From the NCBI GenBank assembly GCA_049516595.1, contig JBEKSY010000013.1:1-64000 (forward strand): a stretch of DNA of 64,000 nt. Direction: 5' to 3'. A program made the position numbers and the translations under genes. Source of the stretch: JBEKHT01 sp049516595. Its GTDB lineage: Bacteria > Chloroflexota > Anaerolineae > Anaerolineales > RBG-16-64-43. The notes below the pieces were generated by a model. It ran no database searches. It was not told where the DNA came from and saw nothing but the letters and a program-made list of their open reading frames with translations. Below, piece by piece: positions 50,079 through 59,280 of this stretch (the stretch's first letter is position 1; each line of letters begins with the position of its first letter).

Positions 50079-51755
50079 ATGACAAGATATCGCTGGCAAA
50101 TCCTGATCGCGGTTGTGGGCGTGGTCGTCATCCTCTTGATTCTTCTGGTTCAAAAGAGCCCGGGCAGCCGCCCCGCGACTATTGCCCCTCAGGGAATTCG
50201 GGGGGGCAAGTATACGGAGGCGCTGGTCGGCCATCTGCAAAGGCTGGATCCCTTGTTGGATTCGGGCAACCAGGTTGATCGGGATGTTGACCAGCTCATC
50301 TACTCCGGCCTCGTCGGATTCGATGCCCAGGGAAGGCCCGTTCCCGACCTGGCCCAAGGCTGGGTCATCAGCAGGGACGCCCTCACTTACACCGTGATTC
50401 TCCGCAAGGATGCCCGCTGGCAGGATGGGACCCCGGTCACCACCCGGGACGTGCTATTCACATTTGGTTTGATGCAGGACTCGAATTATCCTGGCCCGGC
50501 GGATTTGGGCCAGATGTGGAGACTGATCAAGATCCAAGCGCTGGATGATTCCACCGTCAATTTCACTCTACCCGAGCCCTATGCGCCGTTCCTTGACTAC
50601 CTGTCGCAAGGATTGCTGCCGGAGCATCTGCTCGCAGGGGTAAAAGCTCAGGATTTGGCGGCCCAGACTTTTAACATTGCCCCGATCGGCACCGGTCCAT
50701 TTCGCCTCGACCACTTGATCACCGGGCAGAACCAGGTCACGGGAGTGGTGCTGTCTCCATCAGCAAACTACTATGGCGCCAAACCTCTTTTGAGTGAAGT
50801 GGACTTCCAGTACTTCAGTTCGCTCAACGTGGCCTTTCAGGCTCTCCGTACAGGACAGGTGATGGGCTTGGGAGGGTTAACCCCGCCGATGGTCGAAGAG
50901 GCTCTACAACTCCCGAACCTGCAGCTGTTCACCGCCCGGCTGCCGGATCTGAGCCTGGTTCTTCTCAACCTGAAAAACGATGGGGATCCGTTCTTCGGGA
51001 TCCGTGAGGTGCGGGAGGCGCTCTTGCTCTCCCTAAACCGCGAGCGCATCATCAACCTGACCCTTGCAGGCCAGGCCTTCCCCGCGGCGGGCCCGATTCT
51101 CCCCGGCACATGGGCCGCGGACCCTGGTCTGGCTTCCGCATCCTTTGACCCGGTGCAAGCGGCCCAGCTCTTGGATGGGTCCGGCTGGCAGCTTCCCACG
51201 AGCGCTGCTCCAGGTACCGACGCCTATGTTCGGGCGAAAGACAACAAGGCCCTGCAGTTCTCTCTGGTCTATCCCGACGATCCGCTCCATGCTCGCATCG
51301 CGCAATTGATCCAGTCGCAGTGGGCTGGCATCGGAGCAAAGGTCGCGTTGAAAGGTGTCAGCGGAAGTGCCCTTCTTGAGGATTATCTGCAGCCGCGATC
51401 GTATGACGCCGCCCTGGTGGACTTTGACCTCTCCCGATATCCGGATCCCGATCCTTACCCCTTCTGGCATCAAACCCAAGCGACCTCGGGACAAAACTAC
51501 TCGCAGCTAGATGATCGTTCCATCAGCGAGCCCCTGGAAATGGCGCGGACCAATCCCGACCCGGCCACCCGCGCCCAACTCTACCGGACCTTTCAGGATC
51601 GCTTTGCCTACGAAGTCCCGGCCATCCTGCTATGGTACCCGACCTATGCGTACGCGCTGGACGTGAGCGTGAAGGGAATCTCTCTGGGGCCGCTGCTCGA
51701 TGCGAGTGATCGTCTCCGCACTCTCGGTCAGTGGTATTTCACGACAGCTCGTTGA
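50079..51755 (+). CDS. Family 5 extracellular solute-binding protein (DppA/OppA-like)
   Basis: A 558-residue protein. Residues 7-25 form an uncleaved or signal-anchor helix (ILIAVVGVVVILLILLV); no lipobox is visible, unlike most such proteins. The family-5 motifs include DPLLDSGNQVDRDVDQLIYS, DARWQDGTPVTTRDV and GTGPFRLDHL. These bind peptides or related solutes and deliver them to an ABC importer, but no permease or ATPase genes are adjacent. The gene may encode a peptide receptor or chaperone next to secG. Confidence 0.88.
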   Translation: MTRYRWQILIAVVGVVVILLILLVQKSPGSRPATIAPQGIRGGKYTEALVGHLQRLDPLLDSGNQVDRDVDQLIYSGLVGFDAQGRPVPDLAQGWVISRDALTYTVILRKDARWQDGTPVTTRDVLFTFGLMQDSNYPGPADLGQMWRLIKIQALDDSTVNFTLPEPYAPFLDYLSQGLLPEHLLAGVKAQDLAAQTFNIAPIGTGPFRLDHLITGQNQVTGVVLSPSANYYGAKPLLSEVDFQYFSSLNVAFQALRTGQVMGLGGLTPPMVEEALQLPNLQLFTARLPDLSLVLLNLKNDGDPFFGIREVREALLLSLNRERIINLTLAGQAFPAAGPILPGTWAADPGLASASFDPVQAAQLLDGSGWQLPTSAAPGTDAYVRAKDNKALQFSLVYPDDPLHARIAQLIQSQWAGIGAKVALKGVSGSALLEDYLQPRSYDAALVDFDLSRYPDPDPYPFWHQTQATSGQNYSQLDDRSISEPLEMARTNPDPATRAQLYRTFQDRFAYEVPAILLWYPTYAYALDVSVKGISLGPLLDASDRLRTLGQWYFTTAR

Positions 51756-51876
51756 GGTTGAGGCTTGCCGGGCCCGCCACTCGGGATCCCGTTCGGGGTG
51801 CGGAGCACCCGACGGGAAGGATATTGCTCGGGGTAAGGCGCGCTGGCGCAGGATGGCGCTCGGCCAGAAACGAAGA

Positions 51877-51902
51877 GGGGGGTCGAGCTCAATCGACCCC
51901 CC
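51877..51902. terminator. Hairpin between convergent genes
   Basis: GGGGGGTCGA (51877-51886) and TCGACCCCCC (51893-51902) form a 10-bp stem with a 6-nt loop. It lies 29 bp after the stop of the minus-strand Fe-S carrier gene, with a pyrimidine-rich tail on that strand, and 120 bp after the plus-strand gene. Confidence 0.7.
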
Positions 51903-51931
51903 ACTGGGTATGGCAACGAAGAAAGGCTTCC

Positions 51932-52366
51932 TCAGGCGCCGCAACCGCAGCTGCAGCTTCCTTCGCACTCGCCTCCGCAGGTACAGGCCGAGGATCCCTC
52001 CGAGGCCTCCAGGTCCTCCGCCGTACGGAAGGACTTCCCGCATCCACAGGTGGAGACAACGTTGGGATTGTCAATGGCGAAGTCGCCGCCGGATGGATCA
52101 GAAACGAAGTCGATGGTGGAACCGCGCAGGTAGCGAAGCGAGTTTGAGTCGATCACAATGGGGAACCTCTGAGACTCAAATCTTTGATCCCCGCTTCTTG
52201 ACCCGCCCTCCGAACTCATGCCGTATTGGTACCCGCCACAGCCTCCGCTGTAGACAAAAACCCGGACGGCCTGGCCCTCGCGGTTGCTCTTTGTATAAAG
52301 GTCTCGAAGCGCACCTGCGGCGGCTGGGGTCAAGGTTATTGCCTCAACCTGCGTACCAATCACCAT
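51932..52366 (-). CDS. A-type iron-sulfur carrier (IscA/HesB-like) with Cys-rich tail
   Basis: A 144-residue A-type carrier. The core (residues 8-115) has the three ligating cysteines: GCGGYQYGM (first) and STCGCGKSF (pair). Fe-S clusters are delivered to apoproteins by this family. The last 20 residues are rich in cysteine (CTCGGECEGSCSCGCG), adding about seven cysteines that could bind another cluster or metal. The strong promoter TTGACA-17-TAAACT and GGGAGG precede it. No other Fe-S assembly gene is adjacent. Confidence 0.9.
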   Translation of the reverse strand: MVIGTQVEAITLTPAAAGALRDLYTKSNREGQAVRVFVYSGGCGGYQYGMSSEGGSRSGDQRFESQRFPIVIDSNSLRYLRGSTIDFVSDPSGGDFAIDNPNVVSTCGCGKSFRTAEDLEASEGSSACTCGGECEGSCSCGCGA

Positions 52367-52406
52367 GGGTCCTCCCTGAAGCTGTCATTCTACAATAATA
52401 AGATAT

Positions 52407-52435
52407 AGTTTATCCGAGTATCTTGCCAATGTCAA
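52407..52435 (-). promoter_or_regulatory. Promoter of the A-type Fe-S carrier gene
   Basis: Minus strand TTGACA (52430-52435), 17-bp spacer, TAAACT (52407-52412), about 40 bp before the ATG. Confidence 0.8.
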
Positions 52436-52889
52436 CCAACGACGCAGTGGTGCTAGACGCAGTGGCTGGCGAGCCGAGGGCGACCGGCGACCGCAGGCAG
52501 GGAAAGGCGGTCAGTTGGCGCGTCGACCCGACCCGGGCCTCTTGGAACGACGGTTCCTGCCCCGAACTGGGCCACGAACCATGGACCAATGAATGAATAG
52601 GGGAGGGATAAGCGAGTGCGACCGCTGGTGAAGGGCTGACCGAATGGGAGAGCCGCCTGCGACAGACAGTGCAAAAGCCTGCGGCCGCAGACGCCGAAGG
52701 GGGCCAGAGGAGCCGAATGAGGGAGCGCGTCTTCTCATCCCTGTGGAGCGCTCCATGCGGCGGAGGCGCCGCAACTGCCGGGAGAGCAAAGGGGGAGCCG
52801 CCCCGCGGGTCGGGATCATTCCCGGGAAGTGGGATTGAAGTTCGATTGGCTGCCTGGGACCTGCCCTCACCGAATGGTCGCTGACCGGC
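52436..52889. other. About 450 bp with no gene seen
   Basis: Open frames in this stretch have chance composition. No RNA gene or repeat was recognised. Confidence 0.4.
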
Positions 52890-55241
52890 CTAGAGGAAGG
52901 ATATCTGGGAATCCATCTTGCCCAAGGGATCCAGGCCCAGCCTCTGATCGACGGTTTCCCAAGAAAGCATAGTGTCGGCGAGCAAGCGACGCACATGTCG
53001 GAACTTGAGGAAACGCCACCCGTTTTCTACCGCATGCCGGATCAGCCAGTTTCTTCGCATCTTGTACTCAACTAAGCTCGAGCGTCCACCGGGAAGGACG
53101 ATCCACGAAGCTTGCGGATCCAGACGAGGATCGAGCAGGAAGTGACCGAGAGCGCAAGACGTCAGAACGCAATAGCGGTATCGCACCTCATCACTCGAGT
53201 CCCGCCACTCCAGCGGGTTGACACCGGTGACGGTGTATCCCAGTCGCTTCCCGAGCGTTCCCAGGCTCGAGCGAACCGTTTCCAGTTCCTCGACCCTGCG
53301 CTCGGTCTGGTCCTCCTCACGCAGGCTCCACAGTTGGGTGGATGGGTCTTCCTTGCCGTAAGATCGCAGGCAGGCCCGAAGGAGTCGCGCCTCGGGGGTC
53401 AACATCCCCGGAAACAACGTGCATACCAACGCGTCCAATCGCTCGGAGGCTATGGGAGGTTCCACGGTGAGGACCCTGCGAACCTCAGCCTCCACCCGGT
53501 CAGAAAGGGGGATCCCCGCCAGCGAAGGATCATGGATCCACCAGGTGTTTCCCAGCTCGCTCTCTTCGCCGCGCGCGGTTGCAATTTGGGGATGCGTCTC
53601 AACCGCTTCGGCGACCACGGCTTGGCATCTTGAGAAATGGGCGTCTTCTTCTCTCGGCTCCACCGGGGGCAGAAGATGGTGGGCGGCCGCTTCCCTCCAG
53701 GCCTCGGCTTGCAGCACCTCCCAGGGCGTAGGCTCCGACCGATCCAAGACTAGTTGGAAGGCGCATTGCCGTACTTTAGCCATGAACGGCCCAAACGACT
53801 CGGAGCTTACAGATCTTGGGACAGACGGGGTTCTCCCAGGAATGCGCCAGATCATTTGGCAGATGCCGATATCCGGCCGCAATGCCGTGCCCTCCAGATC
53901 AAGCCCACCACGCTCGAACGCCCAAGCCGATGCGGCCAAGAACCCAGGTTCCGACTCGCCCAAGATGGAGATCACTGCCGCCCCAGGCCTGAGCCTTGCG
54001 GCCAAGGCCTCGATCGAGGATCGCAGCGCGCGCGCATGCCAAGCCCAGTCGTATCGCCTCCGGTGAAGCATCCCGCGGAGTGGAGCCACAGACTCGGGTC
54101 CCCAAAGCCATCCCGCCCACATTGCGGAAAGCGTCCAGAGAGCCTGATTCGGCCGGGGCAGGAGGGAAACCACGATGGAAGGGGGCGACTGGGGCAGAGC
54201 CATCACCAAGTCACGAGCCGAGCCAGCGAAAAGGGACAGGACCCCGGATTGCAAAGGCTCCCCGGGTTTCCAGGAGACCAAGGGCACGCTGCCCTGAACG
54301 TGACCCCAATAATCCCCGGCCCGCTCGAAGGCACGCCAGACATTGATTTCCCGGTAGTGGGCTGGAACTTGGAGGGAACGCGGCCGCAAGCGTGCGGAGG
54401 GGGGATGTCCCCGCAAAACGTGGGCCTGGTCCAGTACCGCCAGGAGTAGCCCTTCCCCACAACGTCGCTGTTTCCCTGAGAGGTTCAGAGATTCCATGCG
54501 GGTGAGGATCAGGAACAAGGCATAGAGGGAGCGCAGAGGGTAGACGCGCAGGGCCTCCACGGCGTGCGTTCGGTCGGGATGGTCCGGCGGAGCCAGGCGC
54601 TCGAGCGCGAGGTGGAAATACAGACCACGCGAGAGATAGGGGGCGACCAGCCGCTCATCCTCAGCAGTGACCGGATCAACGGCTTCCCTCCCGCAGCGGG
54701 GGCAGTGATAATCCCGCAGCGTCAACCGGTGGCGCTCCGAAATGCCAACGAGCGATTCGGCTGGGCTGTCCTCAAGCGAGTCCGGGAGCGACCAAATAAA
54801 GGAGTCCGCCTCAACGGCTTGTCCACAAGAAGCACAGGATGTTTGGTACAGAGCCCGCAGAGACTCCTCCACAGTCTCTCCTTCCCGGTACGGCTCGGCA
54901 GCAATGGACCGCGCTCGGGCTGAGGCTTCCCGCACCGATCTGCGGGCAGTCCTGATCAAGGCCAAGGTGCTGGCTACCAGCTCTGAATCAGGGGGATTGG
55001 CATGCAGATCGGTCAGGAACCGCTGGATGGGATTGAGGCAGCCAACCAGGACTCCCGCGCCCTCGCGCACCAACTCCAGAGCGGGCCAAGGCGACTGGCC
55101 GAAGGGGTCGATGACCTGCTCACTACCTTCTGCGTACTTGCGGAAGAAGTAGGTCGCGGATCCGGCGCTGTAGGGAGGCAGGAAGATGGAAAGCGGACCA
55201 GCCAGCTCGATTCTTTGACCTGGGTAGAAGGCAGTGTTCAT
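52890..55241 (-). CDS. DNA-methylase-like protein with apparently degenerate catalytic motifs
   Basis: A 783-residue protein resembling adenine-specific DNA methylases with a zinc ribbon. Motif I reads DPFGQSPWPALE where active enzymes have DPFxGSGT; the region that should hold the (D/N)PP(Y/R) motif reads VVSLLPRPNQALWTLS. Two CxxC pairs (CASCGQ and CPRCG, about residues 168-215) form a zinc ribbon, and the following REINVWRAFE segment is typical. It may bind DNA or SAM without catalysis. Start ATG 55241 with GGAGAG upstream and a -10 TATACT at 55257-55262. Confidence 0.65.
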   Translation of the reverse strand: MNTAFYPGQRIELAGPLSIFLPPYSAGSATYFFRKYAEGSEQVIDPFGQSPWPALELVREGAGVLVGCLNPIQRFLTDLHANPPDSELVASTLALIRTARRSVREASARARSIAAEPYREGETVEESLRALYQTSCASCGQAVEADSFIWSLPDSLEDSPAESLVGISERHRLTLRDYHCPRCGREAVDPVTAEDERLVAPYLSRGLYFHLALERLAPPDHPDRTHAVEALRVYPLRSLYALFLILTRMESLNLSGKQRRCGEGLLLAVLDQAHVLRGHPPSARLRPRSLQVPAHYREINVWRAFERAGDYWGHVQGSVPLVSWKPGEPLQSGVLSLFAGSARDLVMALPQSPPSIVVSLLPRPNQALWTLSAMWAGWLWGPESVAPLRGMLHRRRYDWAWHARALRSSIEALAARLRPGAAVISILGESEPGFLAASAWAFERGGLDLEGTALRPDIGICQMIWRIPGRTPSVPRSVSSESFGPFMAKVRQCAFQLVLDRSEPTPWEVLQAEAWREAAAHHLLPPVEPREEDAHFSRCQAVVAEAVETHPQIATARGEESELGNTWWIHDPSLAGIPLSDRVEAEVRRVLTVEPPIASERLDALVCTLFPGMLTPEARLLRACLRSYGKEDPSTQLWSLREEDQTERRVEELETVRSSLGTLGKRLGYTVTGVNPLEWRDSSDEVRYRYCVLTSCALGHFLLDPRLDPQASWIVLPGGRSSLVEYKMRRNWLIRHAVENGWRFLKFRHVRRLLADTMLSWETVDQRLGLDPLGKMDSQISFL

Positions 55242-55392
55242 ATCTCTCCCGAGTCTAGTATAGCCTTCAGCCCTCGCCCGGCCACCCGGCCGGGCGGTCG
55301 CAGGGCAGGAAAGAATCCTACTTCCACCCAAAGGACCCGAGCGACAGGGAAAGGATGACCTGTCCCGGGACTCCCTCGACCTAGCCGCTGGG

Positions 55393-56661
55393 TTAGCTCG
55401 GTCCGGCGAGCCGGAGGAGGTCCGGGTAGCTGGAAATCATTGCCACGGTTCGCAGGAAGTCCCCGAGCGAGAGGCTGCGGTGGAATAACCGTTCGACCGC
55501 CGGGCCGACAGGGTCGGAGCCCCGTTGACCGGGCTGGTCGGCGTATGCTCCGTAGAACGCAAAATAGGCTTGGTTGAGCTTGCGTAGGAAGTAGCCGTGC
55601 TGCACGAAGACCTCCCGTTGCCTCTCCATGTAGGCTTCCGCCTCATTGATCTTTTCCTCGGCCAGGAGCTGGTCGGCATGGACGCGGGTCGCGTGCATTT
55701 CAGTCTGGAAATCAAAAGCTGGAGGCAGAAGGGTAGGCACACTCGGAGGAGAGGGTAAGGAGGGCGAGGGCGGTGGAACCAGATCCGGATAGAACTGGGC
55801 GATGACTTCGCTGCCGATGCCGGTTCCGACAATGTCGGCCACGGTTTCATTGATGGTCCGCATCTGCGGGGAAGCATCGTAGTTCCAACCAAGCGGTCGA
55901 ACGCCCAAGTAGTCGTGCGTCCACTCATGGGCAATTGTCTGAGTTGCCCAGTTGAGGCTGCTGGTCTCCTCTATCATGGTTGGATAGGTCCCGATCCCCC
56001 CGAGCGGGACCACCAGCGCGGAAACGTCCAGATCCTTTGCAACCCGATCTTCTAGGTTCACCTGCTGGTCCAGGGGCAGGTCCGGACTCAATTCGATGCT
56101 GGCTTCCTCCCGGATCACCCCGCGCGGGGAAATTATCAAGGCGAGTGGAATGGAGCTGAAGTGGAACAATACCGGGGGCATGACCTGACCGGCAGCTGCA
56201 AATCCCTGCAGGGCAAGCTCGTAGGCGACCTGCTCCTGGAGGATAGCCTCCACCGTGGTTTGCCGGGCGGTCGCCTGAGCTTCCATATCCTGGAGATGGA
56301 TCCGCAGGAGTTGGCTGGCCTGCAAAGGATCCCGCCGGGAGGGATCCGCGTAGATTTGCTCGACCTGCCCTTGAAGATCCTCGATCTGGCCGGTCAGGTG
56401 GAAATACTGCTCTACGAGTTGCTGCTGCTGGCTGGAATTGAGGTAGTATTCCTCATGAAGTGTCGATTGGGCGAACTTGATGGCGATGGCATCGAAAGTC
56501 CAGCCTGCAAAGTCGAAGAGATTGCTGGAAGCCAGCCAGGTAGCGCGATCCGGAATTCCTTGAGGAAGCCAGGCCCCTCCGCCTGTCAGACCGAGGAAGA
56601 CCAGGAGCACGAGGCCCAGGCGAGCCCAGCGAACAAAGGCCGCCGGGAAGTTACGAGACAT
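55393..56661 (-). CDS. Membrane-anchored metallopeptidase-like protein (HExxH)
   Basis: A 422-residue protein with an N-terminal signal-anchor helix (about residues 12-30, LGLVLLVFLGLTGGG) and a zinc-type motif HEWTHDYL (about residue 237), followed by a further possible ligand region NETVADIVG. It is probably an extracytoplasmic peptidase of the gluzincin type. Pro-rich linker PPPSPSLPSPPSVP at about residue 290 separates a C-terminal helical domain. The TATGAT (minus) upstream leaves almost no leader before ATG 56661. Family unknown. Confidence 0.75.
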   Translation of the reverse strand: MSRNFPAAFVRWARLGLVLLVFLGLTGGGAWLPQGIPDRATWLASSNLFDFAGWTFDAIAIKFAQSTLHEEYYLNSSQQQQLVEQYFHLTGQIEDLQGQVEQIYADPSRRDPLQASQLLRIHLQDMEAQATARQTTVEAILQEQVAYELALQGFAAAGQVMPPVLFHFSSIPLALIISPRGVIREEASIELSPDLPLDQQVNLEDRVAKDLDVSALVVPLGGIGTYPTMIEETSSLNWATQTIAHEWTHDYLGVRPLGWNYDASPQMRTINETVADIVGTGIGSEVIAQFYPDLVPPPSPSLPSPPSVPTLLPPAFDFQTEMHATRVHADQLLAEEKINEAEAYMERQREVFVQHGYFLRKLNQAYFAFYGAYADQPGQRGSDPVGPAVERLFHRSLSLGDFLRTVAMISSYPDLLRLAGPS

Positions 56662-56780
56662 GAGGTCATCATACCGGCTCGGCTGGGCCGCGTCAACGCA
56701 ACACACTCGGGGGCCAGGGCGCGCGGGACCGATCTGCGGATTGCGTGAGGACCCATGAGAGGACGTCGGCAAGCTTGGTG

Positions 56781-57587
56781 ATGGGAGTAGCGAGGCACAG
56801 AGTGGTGCGACAGAAAACCAAAAAGCCTGTTAGCCATCGCATTCTGGTCGGGGAAGAGGAAGCCATCTTTGGTGTTCTGCCCCAGAACCTCCTGGGGAAC
56901 CTGTTCAAGCCAGCTTCTGAGACGGCGATCGTCTGGAATCTCATCTACCCTAGGGCCCGGCCGACTCTCTCCCTGGCGCCATGGATGGCAATACCTCCTC
57001 TGGCGGGGACGCCCTCCCTCCGGGACGAGGACGAGCTAACCCCTTTCTTTTGGGGCCATGGAGTCGACGGCGAACGGTTGCAGGTTCTTGAGGAAGCCTT
57101 GCGTAGGGTCGATGGTGACGAGGCTCGCACCGAAGTGGACATGATTCTGCTGGGGAGCCGGAATGTCGTGGTGATTGAAGCAAAGAACTTGGCGAGCCTG
57201 GGGCGGTGCACGCGATACCAGCACGGACGATGCCCGGAGATCCACTTTCCTCCTTTTGCTCCCGGAGCAGTCGCCTTCTGTCGATACTGGGAAGGCAGAA
57301 CCTCGAGATTCACGGAACACCTTGAGTTTGGCAGCAGGCCGACGCCCAATCAAGTGGGCCCGCTGTGCAACCGCCACTATCAACTCGGACGCGTCCTGCT
57401 GGTCGGAACCGCGATCGCCAGACTCCTGGACAAACAACTTCATTTATGGCTTCTCACCTCGAGAAAGAGGTGGCCTACACTCAAGCGCGATTGGGAGGAT
57501 TTCACAGGGCGAATTCGAGACGACGGCCTCTGGCGAAGATCGCGTGCCTTGGCCTGGGAGGAGGTTGTGACAGTCCCCGTCCGCTGA
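56781..57587 (+). CDS. PD-(D/E)XK nuclease-like protein
   Basis: A 268-residue protein. The stretch EVDMILLGSRNVVVIEAKN (about residues 117-135) has the order D...E-x-K of restriction-endonuclease-like and NERD domains. Several cysteines and histidines (CTRYQHGRC, CNRHYQ) lie downstream and might bind a metal. ATG 56781 is a choice; GTG 56745 is possible. It is divergent from the HExxH gene. Could be a repair or defence nuclease; no partner genes seen. Confidence 0.7.
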   Translation: MGVARHRVVRQKTKKPVSHRILVGEEEAIFGVLPQNLLGNLFKPASETAIVWNLIYPRARPTLSLAPWMAIPPLAGTPSLRDEDELTPFFWGHGVDGERLQVLEEALRRVDGDEARTEVDMILLGSRNVVVIEAKNLASLGRCTRYQHGRCPEIHFPPFAPGAVAFCRYWEGRTSRFTEHLEFGSRPTPNQVGPLCNRHYQLGRVLLVGTAIARLLDKQLHLWLLTSRKRWPTLKRDWEDFTGRIRDDGLWRRSRALAWEEVVTVPVR

Positions 57588-58533
57588 GCCACGGGTAGAA
57601 GAACCGAATCGTCCGGAGGGCAACGGGGTTCCATTGGAGCGAGGTGCCCTTTGGATGGTCTTCCTGTTTGCGCACGCTACCCAGCCCAGAAGGTCTTCTC
57701 CAGATCCTCCTGGGGAGCCTTCGGCCGACCGATGACAGGGTTGAGGCAACGGGCCTGCGGCAAGTGCCGAAGCCCGGACCAAGCCTGAGCTCGCGCTGAT
57801 TCTAGAGACCTTTTTCAATAGCTGGCTCATCGCTCACCCATGTCCTAGCCCCAGAGCTTCCCTCAGGCAGCAGCGCCCGTCCTCAGAGCAATAGCTGGAG
57901 CATCCTCGCGAAGTCTGGCGTCGGAATTGGAATGCAGCCTTGCGGCGGACCCCAGGCCGTTGATCGCCTGAACCCTCCCCTTAGGCAAAAAGCAAGCTCC
58001 CCATCGGCCGCCATGCGGCCACACCTAACGCCCCAACCTATGCGCATGGGTGCTGAAGGGAAGGGGAGCCAACGTCCGTCGTGGGGGGGCTCGGCCCAAG
58101 GTAGCTGGACCTCCGAAAGCGGTTCCTGCTCTTTCCCCGCTTGAGCGGACTGTGTCGTCGTGAACGCAAATTGGGTTCTAGATGGCAGACTTGTCCCCCT
58201 GTCAATAGCCGCCCACCCAATAAATATGTGAAGTTGGGAACAAACTCAACTCCAGGTTGTCACATCGAGAGCGATACGAGTGAGACCGTGCTATACTTCG
58301 GGTTGTCCCGGACTATTGGCATCTGATTGCCCATAATTGTTTCGTGGTCTGAGGGGCTCCTATAGGATCCATCTTGACCGTGAGCTGTGATCCACCCTGA
58401 CTCTCTGGACGAGGGCCAGGCCTACTTGCCAACTTCCGGAGGAGTGACCCAAGGCATTCAGGTGACCGGAAGGGGTCTGGCTGGGGACGGCATAACTGAT
58501 TCGCCAAGGACCTTGCCGCCCCAGGGAGGTGTC
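57588..58533 (+). other. 950-bp stretch with no gene; extended -10 promoter near the end
   Basis: No convincing coding sequence. It contains relatively AT-rich parts (58200-58350). TGC-TATACT (58289-58297) is an extended -10 box on the plus strand, giving a leader of about 230 nt to the XRE-cupin gene. No RNA family was recognised. Confidence 0.45.
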
Positions 58534-59190
58534 ATGTCGGGAGGCCATGGCAAGTCGGTGGAGGTTGGCGTGAGATTGCGGGCGCTGCGTGAGGAGCGTT
58601 CCTTTTCTCTCCGGGCCCTCGCCCGCTCGGCCGGAATGTCTGCCAACGCACTCAGCCTGATCGAGCGGGGGCGTACATCGCCGAGCGTCACCACCCTTTC
58701 GCGGCTGGCCGAGGCGCTCAGGGTTCCGGTGACGGCCTTCTTCCGCGGGGAGATTCGTCAGGTCCCGATCGTGTATTGCAAGGCCGGCGAGCGCAGTCGC
58801 ATGCTCTTTCCGGGAGGATTGTGGGAAGGGTTGGGGGGCGAGCAGTTTGTGGGGCGTGTCTTGCCCTTCGTGATGACCCTGGAAGAAAGAGCGACGAGCG
58901 GCCCGCATTTGATGGTCCACAGCGGGCAGGAGTTCGTGTTCTGCTTGCAAGGGGGGCTTGAATACTCGGTGGAGCTGGAGACCTTTGCCCTCGAGGCGGG
59001 TGATAGCCTGCTCTTTGGTGCCCACATGCGCCACCGCTGGCGAAACCCAGGTAGCGTGCCCTGCCGCGCAATGCTTCTCCTTTCGGGAGGGGGAGAAGAT
59101 TTTTCTCCCGCGCACCACGTACCACCCGAATCTCGCCTGGAGAATCTGGAACGGTCGGTAGGTAATGGAGGACTGGGGGACGAGCTTTAG
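58534..59190 (+). CDS. XRE-family transcriptional regulator with cupin domain
   Basis: A 218-residue regulator. The N-terminal helix-turn-helix (about residues 10-65; VRLRALREERSFSLRALARS, MSANALSLIERGRTSPS) is Xre type, and the C-terminal cupin (about residues 120-205; HSGQEFVFCLQGGLEYSVE, HMRHRWRNPG) would bind a small ligand or metal. Such proteins control metabolic operons such as those for amino acids or polyamines. ATG 58534 is chosen with GGAGG 5 bases upstream; in-frame sequence to 58387 is not conserved-looking. A target gene could be the LipM/LplA-like gene, which is convergent. Confidence 0.9.
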   Translation: MSGGHGKSVEVGVRLRALREERSFSLRALARSAGMSANALSLIERGRTSPSVTTLSRLAEALRVPVTAFFRGEIRQVPIVYCKAGERSRMLFPGGLWEGLGGEQFVGRVLPFVMTLEERATSGPHLMVHSGQEFVFCLQGGLEYSVELETFALEAGDSLLFGAHMRHRWRNPGSVPCRAMLLLSGGGEDFSPAHHVPPESRLENLERSVGNGGLGDEL

Positions 59191-59280
59191 ACTCCCCATC
59201 GGACTCGTGAGGCCGGTTTCTCAATTGGGATCTCGCCTCGGCTGGGTGCAAACCGTCAGCCTCTCGGGCAGAGGAATAGC

